Positions 1 to 12,400 of a DNA stretch of 64,000 nt are shown here, piece after piece. Each line of letters starts with the position of its first letter. Position 1 is the stretch's first letter. The stretch covers positions 34,404,501 through 34,468,500 of the forward strand of contig CM075652.1 of the NCBI GenBank assembly GCA_037953625.1, written 5' to 3'. The stretch comes from Crotalaria pallida (Eukaryota > Streptophyta > Magnoliopsida > Fabales > Fabaceae). The position numbers and the translations under genes were made by a program. The notes under the pieces are model-generated. The model worked only from the letters and a program-made list of their open reading frames with translations, did no database searches and was not told the origin of the DNA.

Positions 1-19
1 GGAGTTAGGACCGAAGAGT

Positions 20-1597
20 ATGATATTGGGACAGCTGACTGTGTCAAGTGGATTTATGGAACGAATAAAGGAACTTCAGTTGGAAGACGAGGAACTTCAA
101 GCTAAGAAGGAGCTTTCGGATGAAGGGAAAGAAGTAGAATTTAAGGTTGGTGGTGATGGAGTATTGAAGTATAAGGATCATGTCTGTGTAACGAACGATC
201 TGGAGATGAAGGGAATGATATTGGAGGAAGCTCACAAGAGTAAGTTGAGTTTACACCCTGGTTCCCAGAAGATGTATCAAGATCTTAAGAAGGTATTCTG
301 GTGGCCTGGAATGAAGAGAGAAGTGGCAGAGTATGTATCGCGATGTTTGATGTGTCAAAAGGCGAAGGTGGAACATAAGAAGCCTGGTGGTGAGTTGAAA
401 CCGTTGGAAGTACCAGTGTGGAAATGGGATTGTGTCACCATGGATTTTGTCTCTGGTTTTCCAAAAACTCGGAAAGGGTACGATGCTATCTGGGTAATCG
501 TGGACAGATTGACGAAGACGGCGCGGTTTATTCCTGTCAACATGAAGTATTCAATGGATAGGCTGGCTGAACTATATTTGAAGGAAGTAGTAAGATTGCA
601 TGGAGTGCCCTCAAGTATAGTATCAGACAGAGATCCTCGTTTCACTTCAAAATTTTGGGTCAGTTTGCAAACAGCAGTCGGAACCAAGTTGGATTTAAGT
701 TCCGCATATCACCCTCAAACGGATGGACAGTCAGAGGAAACTATCCAAACGTTGGAAGACTTGTTGAGAGCCTGTGTGATTGAGAGTGCCGGTGAATGGG
801 ATTCTTTTCTGCATTTGATTGAATTCACCTACAACAACAGTTTTCATTCGAGTATAGGGATGGCACCGTATGAAGCTCTGTATGGTAGAAAGTGCAGAAC
901 GTCGTTGTGTTGGTTCGATATTGGTGAGAACTTGCTCATAGGACCGGATGTGGTGCAGCAGACAAATGAGAAGGTGAGGTTAATTCAGGAAAAGATGAGG
1001 ACTACTCAAAGTAGACAGAAGAGTTATCAGGACAAGAGAAGAAGTCCGCTGGAATTCGATGAAGGAGATTTTGTATTCATGAAGGTAGTGCCAACTCCTG
1101 GAATTGGTAGAATGCTCAAAACCCGAAAACTTACACCTCGTTTTATTGGACCCTACCCAATTCTTAAACGTATAGGACCTTTAGCCTATCAAATTGCCTT
1201 ACCACCTTTTCTTTCAAACTTGCACAATGTTTTTCATGTATCCCAATTGAGAAAATATGTTCATGATCCTTCACACATCATTGAACCCGATTCAGTGCAA
1301 TTAAAGGAAAATCTTACATTTGAGGCTTTACCTCTAAGGATAAATGGTAGTAGTGTCAAGAGGTTAAGAGGGAAGGATATCCCCTTAGTTAAGGTAATAT
1401 GGAGTCGGAATAATGGGGAAGATGCAACATGGGAACTTGAGAGCAAGATGAGAAGTTCTTTTCCGCACCTGTTTGATCCAGGTACTGCATTTCTCGGGGA
1501 CGAGAAATCTCTAAGTTGGGGAGAATGTAACACCCTGTCTGAATACCTCATATATGTTTTAATTGGTAAAGAAATCGATTTGAGAAAATGTTTTTAA
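20..1597 (+). CDS. R1 gypsy integrase with chromodomain (3' part of pol)
   Basis: This is the C-terminal part of a Ty3/gypsy polyprotein. The frame is open to the left window edge, so the true start lies outside. The HHCC zinc-binding domain of integrase covers about residues 70-118, with conserved H, H, CxxC spacing around WWPGMKREV. The DDE core follows: D in VTMDF, D in SDRDPRF and E in GQSEE, with the last two 35 residues apart. A C-terminal chromodomain (LVKVIWSRNNGEDATWELE) lies near residues 455-490. This order is that of Tekay/Del-type chromoviruses. The frame has no internal stop, but it runs across the start of the 3' LTR at 1526, so the last residues are probably LTR read-through. 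Upstream gag, protease, RT and RNase H are outside the window. Confidence 0.93.
   Translation: MILGQLTVSSGFMERIKELQLEDEELQAKKELSDEGKEVEFKVGGDGVLKYKDHVCVTNDLEMKGMILEEAHKSKLSLHPGSQKMYQDLKKVFWWPGMKREVAEYVSRCLMCQKAKVEHKKPGGELKPLEVPVWKWDCVTMDFVSGFPKTRKGYDAIWVIVDRLTKTARFIPVNMKYSMDRLAELYLKEVVRLHGVPSSIVSDRDPRFTSKFWVSLQTAVGTKLDLSSAYHPQTDGQSEETIQTLEDLLRACVIESAGEWDSFLHLIEFTYNNSFHSSIGMAPYEALYGRKCRTSLCWFDIGENLLIGPDVVQQTNEKVRLIQEKMRTTQSRQKSYQDKRRSPLEFDEGDFVFMKVVPTPGIGRMLKTRKLTPRFIGPYPILKRIGPLAYQIALPPFLSNLHNVFHVSQLRKYVHDPSHIIEPDSVQLKENLTFEALPLRINGSSVKRLRGKDIPLVKVIWSRNNGEDATWELESKMRSSFPHLFDPGTAFLGDEKSLSWGECNTLSEYLIYVLIGKEIDLRKCF
1513..1525 (+). other. R1 polypurine tract
   Basis: AAGTTGGGGAGAA lies directly against the first base of the 3' LTR, the position expected for the plus-strand primer of an LTR element. 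It follows the conserved segment GGACGAGAAATCT, which precedes the tract in related elements here. Confidence 0.85.
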
Positions 1598-4500
1598 AAG
1601 AGTATTTTGAAAAGAGCATTTCTTGAATTGAATTTATTTTATGATTTCAAATGATAAAAGGGTTTTCAAGAAGATGATTTTATGGGAAAATCTTATGAGA
1701 TTTAAATTGAGTTTTGGATTGAATTATTTAAGTATTTAATATTTGGTATTTTAAGGAAAATGTGATTTTGTGAAAAAGAAAATAAAAGTGATTTAAGGTG
1801 CATGTGTGTGCATATGTGTCGGCCGTGTGGTGTGTGTGTGGTGCATGCATGATGCAATTTTTTGACTTCCTTGCACCCTAGGTTAGTAGCCAAATAGCAT
1901 ATAGGTTTAAGTTAGTGTAAAACATGGTTAAGAGTTTGACCAACCAATAGGAAGTAAGATTAAGCCTAATTTTTCTCCATTTGTCCAATGGCTTGGCTTG
2001 AGCCATGCAAGCCTTCATGTGGCCAATTTTACCCTTCTTAGTAACACTCTTGGCCGAATTTCTTTAAGGGTAAGAAGGGAAATTCTTGGTTGCTTTCTTA
2101 TAACCCCAACCGTAGCACTCCCAACCCATTTGCTTCACACTTCACTTCCAAACTAAACACTTTTCCTAAGAGTCCTCAACAAACTCTTAGAGAGACTTAG
2201 AGAGAGAGAGAACCCGTGAGCTTGGAGAAGAGAGGAGGAAGAAGATCAAACCCAAAGCCTTAGGATTCTTGAAGACTAAGTGAAGAAGGTTGAAGATCCT
2301 TTCTTTTTCTTTGGTTTACTCGAAGTTCATAGGATGTTAGTGGTAGTTCTTAATTTTCCAAATCTTGTAAAGTTTCTTTGTTGATGCATGTCTAATTTCT
2401 TTGTAGATCTATGTTTGTAAGTACTTGTAAAGCCTTGATCTTGAGTTCCAAGAGCATCATAAACTTGTAGAACCCTAAACCATGGACATTATCATTCGGT
2501 CATGCTTAGAAAATTAGGTTGTGATGATTTTTATTTCATTTTGAGTCCATGCATGTTAGTTTGATGCTTGATAAAGTTGATCTAAATGGTTTTCATGCTT
2601 TGATTTCAACTTTGATTTTTTCTAAAGCTTTGATCTATGACTTTTATTTCAAAAGTCTTTGATCTTTTGTTTTAATCTTGAAAAAGACTTGATTCTTACC
2701 TTGATTTTCTATGACTTTGATTTTTTAGTCTTGCATGTGATTCTTTGCTCAAAAAGTTTTGTTTCCTTTACTTGCATGTCACGGTTTTGATGAGAAACAA
2801 AAGGAAAACAACTTTTTGAAAATGATTTCATTTGGATTTAAGTTTATGTGTATTTCAAAGCTAAGGATTTAAGTTTTCCTCTTGATTTTGTTGATGTATT
2901 TTTCGGTCAAGCTTTAAAAACAAAGATCATGGTTGTTTTTCATGAAAAGTTTCTTGCATGTGTTCTCTTTTTGATTTCCATGATTTTTAAGGCACATGCA
3001 AGAGAAAATAAAAATGAAATCTTGTTTAAAGTGACACAAGAAGGTCACGGTTTTGGTGAGAAAAGGAGTAGTATTTTCTAAAACCATGGATTTATATGTA
3101 CATGTTTTTGATTTAATGTTTAAAGGCTTTTGCATAAAAAATAAATATATGCATCAAAGGTTTTGTTTTCCTCTAGTGATGATTCGGCCTATGTTGGGTT
3201 GTATAGGCTAGATTCTTTTGCATGAAATTGTCTCCTTGAAATGATTATGTTTTATGACTTTGTTTTAAGAAAAATTTATTTGAATTATGTTGTTTTGTTC
3301 TTGGTTCAATTCGGTCTTTACTAAAGGAAATGAGTGAATGTATTTGATTATTTCCAAAAGTATTTTTATAGTTTGATTTCTTTATCCTTTGCTGTCCAAG
3401 AATCTATTTCAAAGTATTCACTTTTAAAAATGATTTTGAGTTGTGAAAAATGTGGATTTCAAGTATTATGTGATTTCTAAAAAGTTAGAATGAAAATTGT
3501 GGATTTTTCAATGTTTTTCAATTTGAAATGGTGGCTGGACTTTTCCATACAACCACATAAACCATTTGTTTTATTTATTTTAATGTGAAGTTTTCCAATG
3601 ATTTTCCAAGGATTTCAAGTATGAGAAAAGTTGAGAGTTGTTTTGATAAACACATGTATTTTAAGAAAAGAATAAAGAAAGTAAAGGATTTCCTATCCAA
3701 GAGATCAAGTTGTAATTTTTTTAATTGAAATGATTTTTGATAAAAGTGTATTTATTTACCTCGAGGTTATTCAGTGGACGGTGGGAACTATTCTCAAAGC
3801 GAAGCTAGAGATCTCCAAGGTCAAAGTATTTCTCTTGCTGGATTAAGAGGCGAGTGAGATTGTGGTGAGCCCGTAACATGGTTGCTCATACGGTGGTAAC
3901 ATGAGTTTACGCGATATATTCTGTTATATGTTTCTTGAATTGGTGCATGTTTATTCCTATCCTATGTTAGTTCCTTTCTCATTCTTTTGTAAAAGTTGCG
4001 CTTCGCAAAATGAGTTTGAATGTCGTTATGAATGCTTATGAGAAAGTGAAAGTAAAGTATGAGGATAAGTGAAAGAGAGATATGTGTTGAGATTCAAGAT
4101 AACGTGGTGGAGTAATAAAGTACCGGGTGAAGACATTGCGCTCGTGGAGATGAGATCGTGCTAGAGAGTGTGTGATGGAAATGATTGTGCAAAAGAGATA
4201 TGTGATTGTATGTGAGAATGATGTGATGGCATTGTGGCCGTGTGGCTTGAGAAAGTGATGGTTTGATTATGTGAAAGTGGGGAAAGATGTAACCTTTAGT
4301 GATCGGGTCTTGTCGAAGGGATGGACTAAGGGAAAGCCGATCTTAGGTTAACTAAAGATGCTAAAAGACTTTAAAAGATTTTTAAAGACACTAAAAGACA
4401 TTAATATACGCGGTGAGGTATACGAGTGTGAAGTAGTGGAGAGGAAGATACTATGGGTATCTGCGGATACTCTGGTGGAGATCGCATGAGGGGAGGGCAA

Positions 4501-6025
4501 GGACGGTGAAACGTCAAGAAGCCCCGAGTATATTTCTAGGCGGGACGAATCCCACAAGTGGCGCACTAACGTGGTGGGGACTGGGTCTAATGCCGTGGTA
4601 AGTACCGCATAGCTAACTAGAAATGATACTGTCACCCCCTTGAATGCAAGTCTACAACAGTGAGAGGGACTGGAACGGGGCATTGTGTTTACCACTGTGT
4701 GGACAGTGAGCCTTGATATTATTGATATGATTTGAGGACGAGATCCTCCTGGTCTGGGACCATTTGTGTTGAGACAACTGTCGTGCCCGCGTGGTAAAGG
4801 TCCTATACTCCTGTTGGCTTCCGACTAGGTTTGGATGGAGACCGAGGAGATGTAGAGAGTGCGTTTATCCTCAGTGATGGTGATTCCGCTACCTCATTGA
4901 GTGAGCTGAGATATGATAAAACTTAATAATCAAAGAGTAAAGATATAATTGAATGATGAGGAGAATATTGATGAGTTGATGCTGTTCTGAGAATCATGTT
5001 TTTGGATTGGTGGTTTATGCTTACTCATTTTATGTGTTTATTTATTTACATATCTCATTCATTTCGATTATTATGTTACCCGCTTTGTTATCCTATGCTG
5101 TCAAATTGGTCTATCCGTGTGTTCTCTACGCTTTTGGGTATCTTGTCTCATTTTGTATACTGGTCAAGTGTCATTGTTGTCTGTTCTTCTTTCTACCGAG
5201 TCTACCCTGAGACCTTACGGTCAACTTGTTAGTGTATGGCACACTAACTCTCTCCTACCTGGTTGTCGTATTGGCATCCGCCGGTATTGCAACGGGTAGA
5301 TGGCATATCATGTAGCAATCCACATGTGGTCTCTTCAGGGAGGAGCATGGGAAATGGTTCCTGACGGTTGGATCTGGCGCGACGAAACTCGATTGGAGAT
5401 CGATGATCCGAGACATATTCTTCGAGGAGCAAGCATGGACGTGGACGTGGGACAAGTCACTCTCCGTGACTATCAAAATGGTGGACCGAGGGAGTATCAC
5501 GAGTTTGGTGGTGATCCTGCACCCTTGGCGGCTGCGATTCCTCAACCAATGGAGGAAGAGGATGCTAGTGATTCCGATCACGAAGCGGAGGCGGATTCGA
5601 GTGAAGATATGGAGACGGATGCTAGTTCCACTGAAGAGTGATTCCCTGTTGTCTGTGCCTAAAGGATGTTGTGTGTCTAGGATCGGAGTTCTAGTCGAGG
5701 ATTATCTTGTGATGTACTACAGATGTAATCAGCTACTTTTTATTCTGGTTTGTAATCTTTTGTAATGATGACCTACTTTTGGAAAACATTTAGAGTATGA
5801 CTCCAGTACTTGTGGCTCATGCTTTTTGTTTTAAATTGGAAACAGTTTTATATCTTTCAATGATGATGCTTTGAGTGGGGAGTTTCGAAAGTGACAACTC
5901 GATTTTCGAAAGGGTGGTGTTAGTCGTTAACGAACTTATGTTTTTTAAAAAAAAATGGCCTCATTTTTGCAATAAAATAATAATAATTCAGTTAAGTTTT
6001 CGGAAGCGAAAATCGGGCTGTTACA
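1526..6025 (+). mobile_element. R1 3' LTR, 4.5 kb
   Basis: The LTR begins TGTAACACCC next to a polypurine tract and ends GGGCTGTTACA, giving the short inverted termini seen in all Tekay-like LTRs here. The partner 5' LTR is outside the window, so no target duplication can be checked. At 4.5 kb it is the longest LTR in the window. A TATA-like CTTATAACC is at about 2096. The middle (about 2300-5000) is T/A-rich and holds no credible coding sequence. An open reading frame sits near the 3' end (5300-5641), at the place where the R11 LTR has a similar one. I do not see the clear splice-donor motif of the other LTRs. Confidence 0.88.
5300..5641 (+). CDS. LTR-internal ORF, acidic C-terminus
   Basis: The 113-codon frame starts MAYHVAIHMWSLQGG and ends in a strongly acidic Ser/Glu/Asp tail of about 35 residues. 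I recognise no domain. It lies inside the 3' part of a non-coding LTR, starting at an ATG right after a TAG dinucleotide context like a splice acceptor. The R11 LTR has a frame at the equivalent place (46602-47087) that also begins with a short M-A-x-H-type start and ends acidic. That positional match is the main reason to list it. It could be chance, since no homologous pair of intact copies is available here for a codon-substitution test. Confidence 0.4.
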   Translation: MAYHVAIHMWSLQGGAWEMVPDGWIWRDETRLEIDDPRHILRGASMDVDVGQVTLRDYQNGGPREYHEFGGDPAPLAAAIPQPMEEEDASDSDHEAEADSSEDMETDASSTEE

Positions 6026-6836
6026 GCTTGGGGTTTGGATGTAGCGCTTTCGTAGGAAAGGCTGAACCAATATAAAATTAGTTTGCGTGTTCCTCTTTCC
6101 TTATCTCTTTATTTTCGTATTATTTATTTTAATTGTTTCCGCGCTACTTTTTTTCATTATATTCATATTTTGCAAAGCCTTCTCGTTACAAAAATTTAAT
6201 ATCTCCTAAAGGACTTAACCGTTTTTGGTATTCAGATCTAGACTCTTGTGTTAAAGGACTTAACCGTCTCAAAAGTGAAATGGCTTCAAACTCTCTGTTT
6301 GGTGGTGAAGGGAGTTCTATTAATCGACCCCCTATGTTTGATGGAGTGGGGTACGTTTATTGGAAAGCAAGAATGAAAATTTTTATTCAAGGAGTAGGAT
6401 TAAAAGTTTGGGACGCTGTCGTAAATGGACCTTATGTTCCTACCTATCTGGTAAGTGGAATCACTGTCAACAAACCTATTGGTGAGTGGACGGAAGAGGA
6501 GGAACGAAGAGTTCAGTACGACTTGAAAGCTAAAAATATAATAACCTCTGCTTTGAGTTATGATGAGTTTTTCAGGATATCTACGTGTTAGACTGCACAA
6601 TAAATGTGTATACCTTAGAACAAACGAAGTCAAGAGGTCACAAATGAACACCTTAACCGGAGAGCATGAGTTGTTCAGAATGAAAGAAGGAGAATCTGTC
6701 CAAGAAATTCAAAAATGGTTCACCATGATAGTTAATCAACTTGTGACACTGGGGAAGAAATTCACAAATGAGGAGTTGATCAACAAAGTGCTGAGATGCT
6801 TAGGGAGAGAATTTTAACAGCCATCATGGAGTCAAG
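6026..6836 (+). pseudogene. R2 copia gag relic (UBN2-type)
   Basis: A Ty1/copia gag start is readable from ATG 6280 (MASNSLFGGEG..INRPPMFDGVGYVYWKARMKIF), and continues in another frame from about 6610 (MNTLTGEHELFRMKEGESVQEIQKWF), the usual UBN2 region of plant copia Gag. A frameshift or deletion near 6570-6620 separates the parts. A degenerate tRNA-iMet primer-site-like string (TGGTATTCAGATCT) is near 6227, so 6026-6225 may be the end of its 5' LTR. The relic is cut at 6836 by an inserted LTR, and no copia pol follows. The R1 LTR abuts it on the left. Confidence 0.7.
6228..6241 (+). other. Possible degenerate copia primer site
   Basis: TGGTATTCAGATCT resembles the tRNA-iMet complement TGGTATCAGAGC with an insertion and changes, and lies about 50 bp before the copia gag ATG. 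Confidence 0.35.
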
Positions 6837-7173
6837 TGTAACATCCCGAATTTTAATTACAAGAATAATTAGAATAATAATAAGAGTAGAAAAATGATAA
6901 TTATGCTAAAGAGGATTTAAGGTGATGGATTAGGATCCCTTTGAGTGCCATGAAGGAGTCAGGAAGCATTGGCATCAGATGAGAGATTAAAAGATGAACA
7001 AAAGAGTGTAGGAAACGGTGTTTTCGGTGTTAAAAACACCATATATTAGAAAATTATAAATAAAATATTTATATCTTAAAACACAAATTCCACCGTTGGA
7101 TGTGAATATTAGTATGTAGGGAAACTTGTTTTCAAATTTGAGCAAGATCTGACGGGTAACGAAGGAGATATGG
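6837..7173 (+). mobile_element. R3 LTR 5' fragment
   Basis: It begins TGTAACATCCCGAATTTT inside the copia relic and reads in plus orientation. The stretch around 7090 (CCACCGTTGGATGTGAA, then TTTGAGCAAGATCTGACGG) matches the U3 text of R9 at 18850-18945 read on the minus strand. It is cut after 337 bp by the next LTR at 7174, and I do not find its remainder. Confidence 0.6.
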
Positions 7174-9167
7174 TGTAACATCCCAACTTAATTTAAAAGA
7201 GAAATGATTTAAAAATAAAAGTTTAGTTTATTTTTTATAAAAACATAAAAGTATCAATTACAACTTTGAGAAAACATTGGGATCTACAACATGGATTTCA
7301 ATAATAATTAGAGGGAATTTTTTCTCTTTGCCTTCACCGTTGTGAATCTCCGGTTCCTTGCTCGTCCAAGATTTACCTAAAGTATTAAACCATAAGGAGT
7401 GAGACATTTTCAAACAATTTAAGCATAAGGACTAAAAGAAATTATAATAAAATTAGAGAAAACAGAAATATTACATATTATACAATTCATATTGACGCCC
7501 TTTTTACTATTTTTGAATTACTTATGAATATTTAGTTCAAAAGGATTAATTATTATTTCTGTAATCCTATTTCTATTTTTTCCCTTAAGGAAGTGAATTC
7601 CCATAACTATTAGTAATTGATATCAAGAGTTATTGAGAAGGGTTAGTCGACAAAGCATTTTGACTTTAATATATTAATACTTACCTTATATCTAATCTTA
7701 ATCGGTTATTAATTTTAATTAACCGGTTAAGTTAGGAATAAAGCAGGATTTTGAAAGTTCAGTTCATTAGTTGGCATTAACCCCATTCTCAATTTCTCTT
7801 AATATCAAATACTACCCGTATTACTCTTTATATCCACCTTATTCTAATTCATCAATCGATACTAGCATGATTATTGTAGGTTGTTATTCTTTTCTATTCA
7901 TATATTTCATTTAAATCATTAATTATTACAATTCATAAACAACATATTAAAAACAATCAAAAGTAAGTAAACACAACAAGTCAGCAACCAAAGTTAATCA
8001 ACACAACTGATACAATCAAAGCAAATAGATTCCAACAACGTATTTCAAACAACCATTCACAATCAATAATCACAACTAATCAACATTCTCTGGGATGTCT
8101 CAATATTAGATAACTTTTTAAAATAAATCAACTCCCTAGGGTTCTTCACTTCCTACTTTTATAATTGATCAACACCCTCAGGGATGTCTCAATATTATAT
8201 AACATTATCAAAATAAGTCATCCTTTTACTTTTATGGCAATCATAAAACATACTTATGATAACCAACCACATAATTTCCTTCTCGTAGATTATTTCTTAT
8301 CCCTACTTTCATTATAAATTTCAATAATCCTTAAGCTTAAAGGGTAGAAAATGACTCCTCCTTACCTCGCTTTTCCGTAGACATATTTCTTTCCTATGGT
8401 GATGCCCAAACATGTCAGGGTTCATCGCTTATGCGTGGCGATAGGTTCTAAAGCTCCTTCATCTTCTAACCATACCTCAAGTCTGGTTTTTGAAGCAACA
8501 AAGAGAAGATTGGTCCGGTTCTAAGGCTCCACTTATGTCCGGTTCATGGAGTTGCTGGTTCTCCCACTAAGGGGGCTCGACGGAGCAGTAGCACCGAAAG
8601 TGCGGCGGTCCAGTCCCGAAAGCATGGTGGTTTGCGAGCTTCATGGCAGTTGGGTCCAATGGAGAGAGAAAGAGAGAGACGGGAACACAGGGGAGAGAGA
8701 AGAACGCTGCAACGACAACGGTGGCGGCAGGGCTCGCGACTCGGGAGGCTTCCCCACTCCATAGTGATGGCGGCACGAGGAAAAGACTAGGGACCAAGGG
8801 AGAGGGCGAGAGGAAGAGAGAAAGGCGGAGAGAGAGAGAGTCGGTGGTGAGAAGAAGAAAGAGAGAGCTCGAAATAGAAGGTAATGGAGGAGAGGGAGGA
8901 AGTTGAGAATGAGAAAGGGAAAGGAGAGAAGAAGAAGGAACCCGTATGGAGGAGGGTGGTGGGCGGTTGTTTCTTCTTTATTTTTCTTTTTTTAATATAA
9001 TAATACAATTGTAAATTGTTTTTAAACCCAAAATACCAATAATAAAATTTAAACATCATAAGAAAATTATCAAGTTAAAAATTTGGAAGTATTAAACATA
9101 ATTTAATATTGAATATATAAAAATCAAAGTGAAGAATAGAAAGTATATTTTTCAAATAAGGTAATTG
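7174..9167 (-). mobile_element. R4 Tekay-like LTR, minus orientation, right end degenerate
   Basis: The left end TGTAACATCCC is canonical. The order of landmarks on the minus strand matches the other LTRs: splice-donor-like GAG|GTAAGG (plus 8360-8365), a central part, then a TTTAG|GTAAAT acceptor-like site (plus 7377-7379) preceded by CTCACTCCTTATGG. The segment 8640-8950 is GA-rich (GAGAGA runs) and produces open frames on both strands that I treat as low-complexity artefacts. No TGTTACA is visible at the right end, where gypsy RT sequence begins, so that border is uncertain. Confidence 0.6.
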
Positions 9168-9440
9168 AAAAATATCCCCTTCATCGCATAGATGACTTGT
9201 TGGATCAGTTGAAAGGTGTTGCGTTGCAGTCTTCTCTAAGATCGATTTTCGATCAGGATATCATCAGATCCACATTAGAGAAGAGGATATTCCTAAAACA
9301 GCATTTAGAGCTCGCTATGGGCACTTTGAATATGTTGTGATGCCCTTCGGTTTGACGAATGCCCCCGCAGTGTTCATGGACTAATGAACAAGATCTTTCG
9401 ACCCTTCTTCGATTCTTTTGTTATAGTGTTCATTGATGAT
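9168..9440 (+). pseudogene. R5 gypsy reverse transcriptase fragment
   Basis: Reading with one frameshift near 9230, the RT core from KYPLHRIDDLLDQLKG through FSKIDFRSGYHQIH, EEDIPKTAFRARYGHFEYVV, PFGLTNAP and VFMD to VIVFIDD can be followed. The catalytic F-I-D-D is the last thing before a different LTR begins at 9441. The left end starts exactly at the NKY codons, next to LTR R4. The remaining RT resumes, badly decayed, at about 12490. One codon is missing after VFMD. It is a relic of a Ty3/gypsy element and cannot be translated as it stands. Confidence 0.8.
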
Positions 9441-12400
9441 TGATAAGAGTCTGATATATAGTGTTTTTGATCATTAATTAACTCCCTTTTTGCTATGGAC
9501 TTGGTTTGTTTCTTGAGTAAATAATAGGTTTTTGTTATGTTTTTAGGAAAGTTAGGTAATTTAGAATCCTTGAACGTTTTGATCTGTTTTGTGTTTGATT
9601 TCAGGTATTTGAAGCTTTAATATGTTGATTTATGCTTTGGAATGAAAATGAGCTTTGAAGACCTGAAGATTGGAGCTAGAATGGATAGAAATGATGTTCT
9701 TAAATGTGGCCACGTTTGGGGTTTAAATGTCAAGAACTGGGGGTGCAAAAAGCCAGAATTAATGAAGAAAAACTTAGCCAAATTCATAGGGTGTCACGCC
9801 CAGGCGCGTGGAAGGTGTAACACCTTAATTAAATTTTACCTTAACCGAAATTTGGATTTAAAATTTCATTTTTAAATAGAATGTAATAATTTAGTTCATG
9901 TAATATAAATTTAATACATATAATGTTGTGAGCAAAAGCATCAACGGAAGAAGTTTCACAAAAGCATTGAGGCACAAAGCCATGTAATTACAATTCCTTG
10001 GTTACATAAAACAAGTCCAAAACACCAAGGTTGTCGCTCGGCCAAATGGCCAATACTTAAATTAATATCCGACACTATAGACCTACTCTCCCTGTGAGGG
10101 AGAGTGAACCTGCTCGGCCATGGACTGCGTCTGCTCGGGCTCAGTACCTGAAAAATGGTAAGGAGGTGAGAATTACACAGAACTTAAATAAGCAGTTTCT
10201 AATATGACATACCGACCTACTAAGCCAAACAAAAGTAAACAATTTGCACATTAACAAGTATTCAATCATAAGACATATCTCATACGAACAGTCTCATTTT
10301 ACTCGATGCATGTTAGTTTCCCACTATATACTTTACCTAACGTTTTTACTCTTATATTTCTGATCATTACCCTTGTACTCTTTCCTCAATTCCTATACTC
10401 TTTACTCAATTCCTATTCTCTTTTACTCGGTCTCTGTTTCCCCTACTCGGTATCTGATTTATTCGCTCGGACTCTTTTCTTATCATTTATCCTTTATGTA
10501 TCTTACAGTTTTTTATTCTTCCCGGCTGCATACACCCAATGCACGTCTTACACCATTTAAGGTCGGATTCCGGAGTGTCCATAACTGCGAGTACCCAGTA
10601 CCCGTCTTACAGCTGCGCACACCCAGTATGCGTCTGACGCGATCAATGCGCGCACCCAGTACGCGTCTTCTATGGCCAGAAGCACTACCAGCCGATTTCT
10701 TCTATGGAGTTAAGGAGTGTCCATGACTGCGAGCACCCAGTACTCGTCTTATAGCTACACATCTCGGCGTATTTCGCAATCAATGCACACACCCAATACG
10801 CGTCTTCTATGACCAGGAACACATCCCATCGATTCCGTTGCTCGGAACCTTGTGTGAGTCATAACTGCGAGTACCCTGTACCCGTCTTACGCAGTCAATG
10901 CACGCACCCAGTACGCGTCTTCTATGACCCGCTCACACAACTATTTCTCTTTATTTACTCTTTTACCGTTTAGAACATTCATTATTCAAATCCTCTCGGC
11001 TCAACCTCCCTAGCTTACCCTGTTCACTTGTCCTCTTAATGTTTATTATATAATTAATATATTTTCTCCTTTAAAGCAGCATAACATTATTCATCCTATC
11101 TCGGTCTCTCGCGGTCGGTCTACTGACAGAATTAAAAGCAACAAACGCGAATAATAGTTATCACAACTTTTAAGCATGTAAGCAGCACACAACATGATTA
11201 AGCATATTTAGCAACAAACACATATTCACACTTAGAAATGGTGTACATAATCACAACATCATTCTATGGTTTTCTTTTTAGTTATTCTTCTCTCTTCTTA
11301 GCATTAATCTATGTCCATCATCCAAAACTAACACCCACTCTTAGCACTCATTATGAGCACACTAGTAACTCGAACCTAAGCTAAGGTAACACTCACTCCT
11401 TACCTCAATCCACGAGAGAAAAGAGTTTGAGAGCTTGAGTGTGGCTTCTTGTTGTCGATCTCTTGAACTCAGAACCCCTTGAACCATTTTACCCCCTTTA
11501 CTGCACTTCCAAATACGGTGGAGATACAGGGAACTTCCAACGAGATGAAGAAGATGAAGGAAAAATAGTTTTTAGTTAGTGAATGTTGATAGAGAGGAAG
11601 AGAGAGAAAATGTGCGGGTGAGATGAGTGTTGGTGAGTTTTTGTTGTGGAGTTTCTAGAGAGAGAAGGGAGGAAACGAAGAAGAAGAAGAAGAAGAAGAA
11701 GAAGAAGAAGAAAAAAGAGAATAAGAAATGTTGATATGAGGTTACAAGCTTTGCTTTTATTCTCCCATGGGAATTAATTGTGTGGTCCTGAGTGGAGGCT
11801 TCTTTGAGAAGCTTGGAATATGTGGATAAGATTTATTGACTTCTAGTTGAAGTCACCAATAGTGACTTGAAAGGGACATAAAGTGATTGATAGAGACATT
11901 TGTACAGCTGGCGTGTACTACGAGGCACAAGCTGTCTGGTTCGAGCGCAGAAGAATGAAGATAGAGGAGAAGAGATTTCGGCTTGACACGGAAAAGTATC
12001 AACAGGCCGAGCCTGCTCTCGGTTGGAACAATGAGACACGCTGCAATCGGCTTACCCGAGTTGATGCCTGAACTAGACTTCGCGCTCCGTTCTCGTTTAG
12101 CTTGCCTGAGACCGATCCGAGATCTAGCGTTTTCTTAGCTGATCGGCCTACGTTCCCTATTTCCCTCATGACACTAAATCTATTTCTAAGTCTTCCTATT
12201 ATCCTTGACTTAATTTATATTTAAACTAATTATTATATTAAATATTAAATCTTGGGATGTTACAGAAGGCTGCGCCTCAATGCGACAGAGACGTAGAAGA
12301 AGAGAATGCATGATTTTGGTCCCACACCTAGGCGTGGGTAAGCTGTGCCTAGGCGCGTGTTGCCTGAATGGACCTACGAGTTGGGCCTATCTATTTCACT

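Noticed and set aside
4348..4695. 115-codon minus-strand frame
   Set aside because: Lies antisense inside the R1 LTR, no homology recognised, no partner in other LTRs.
8544..9059. Overlapping 72-90 codon frames on both strands
   Set aside because: GA-rich low-complexity leader of LTR R4; no domain, no conservation, frames open on both strands because of the base bias.
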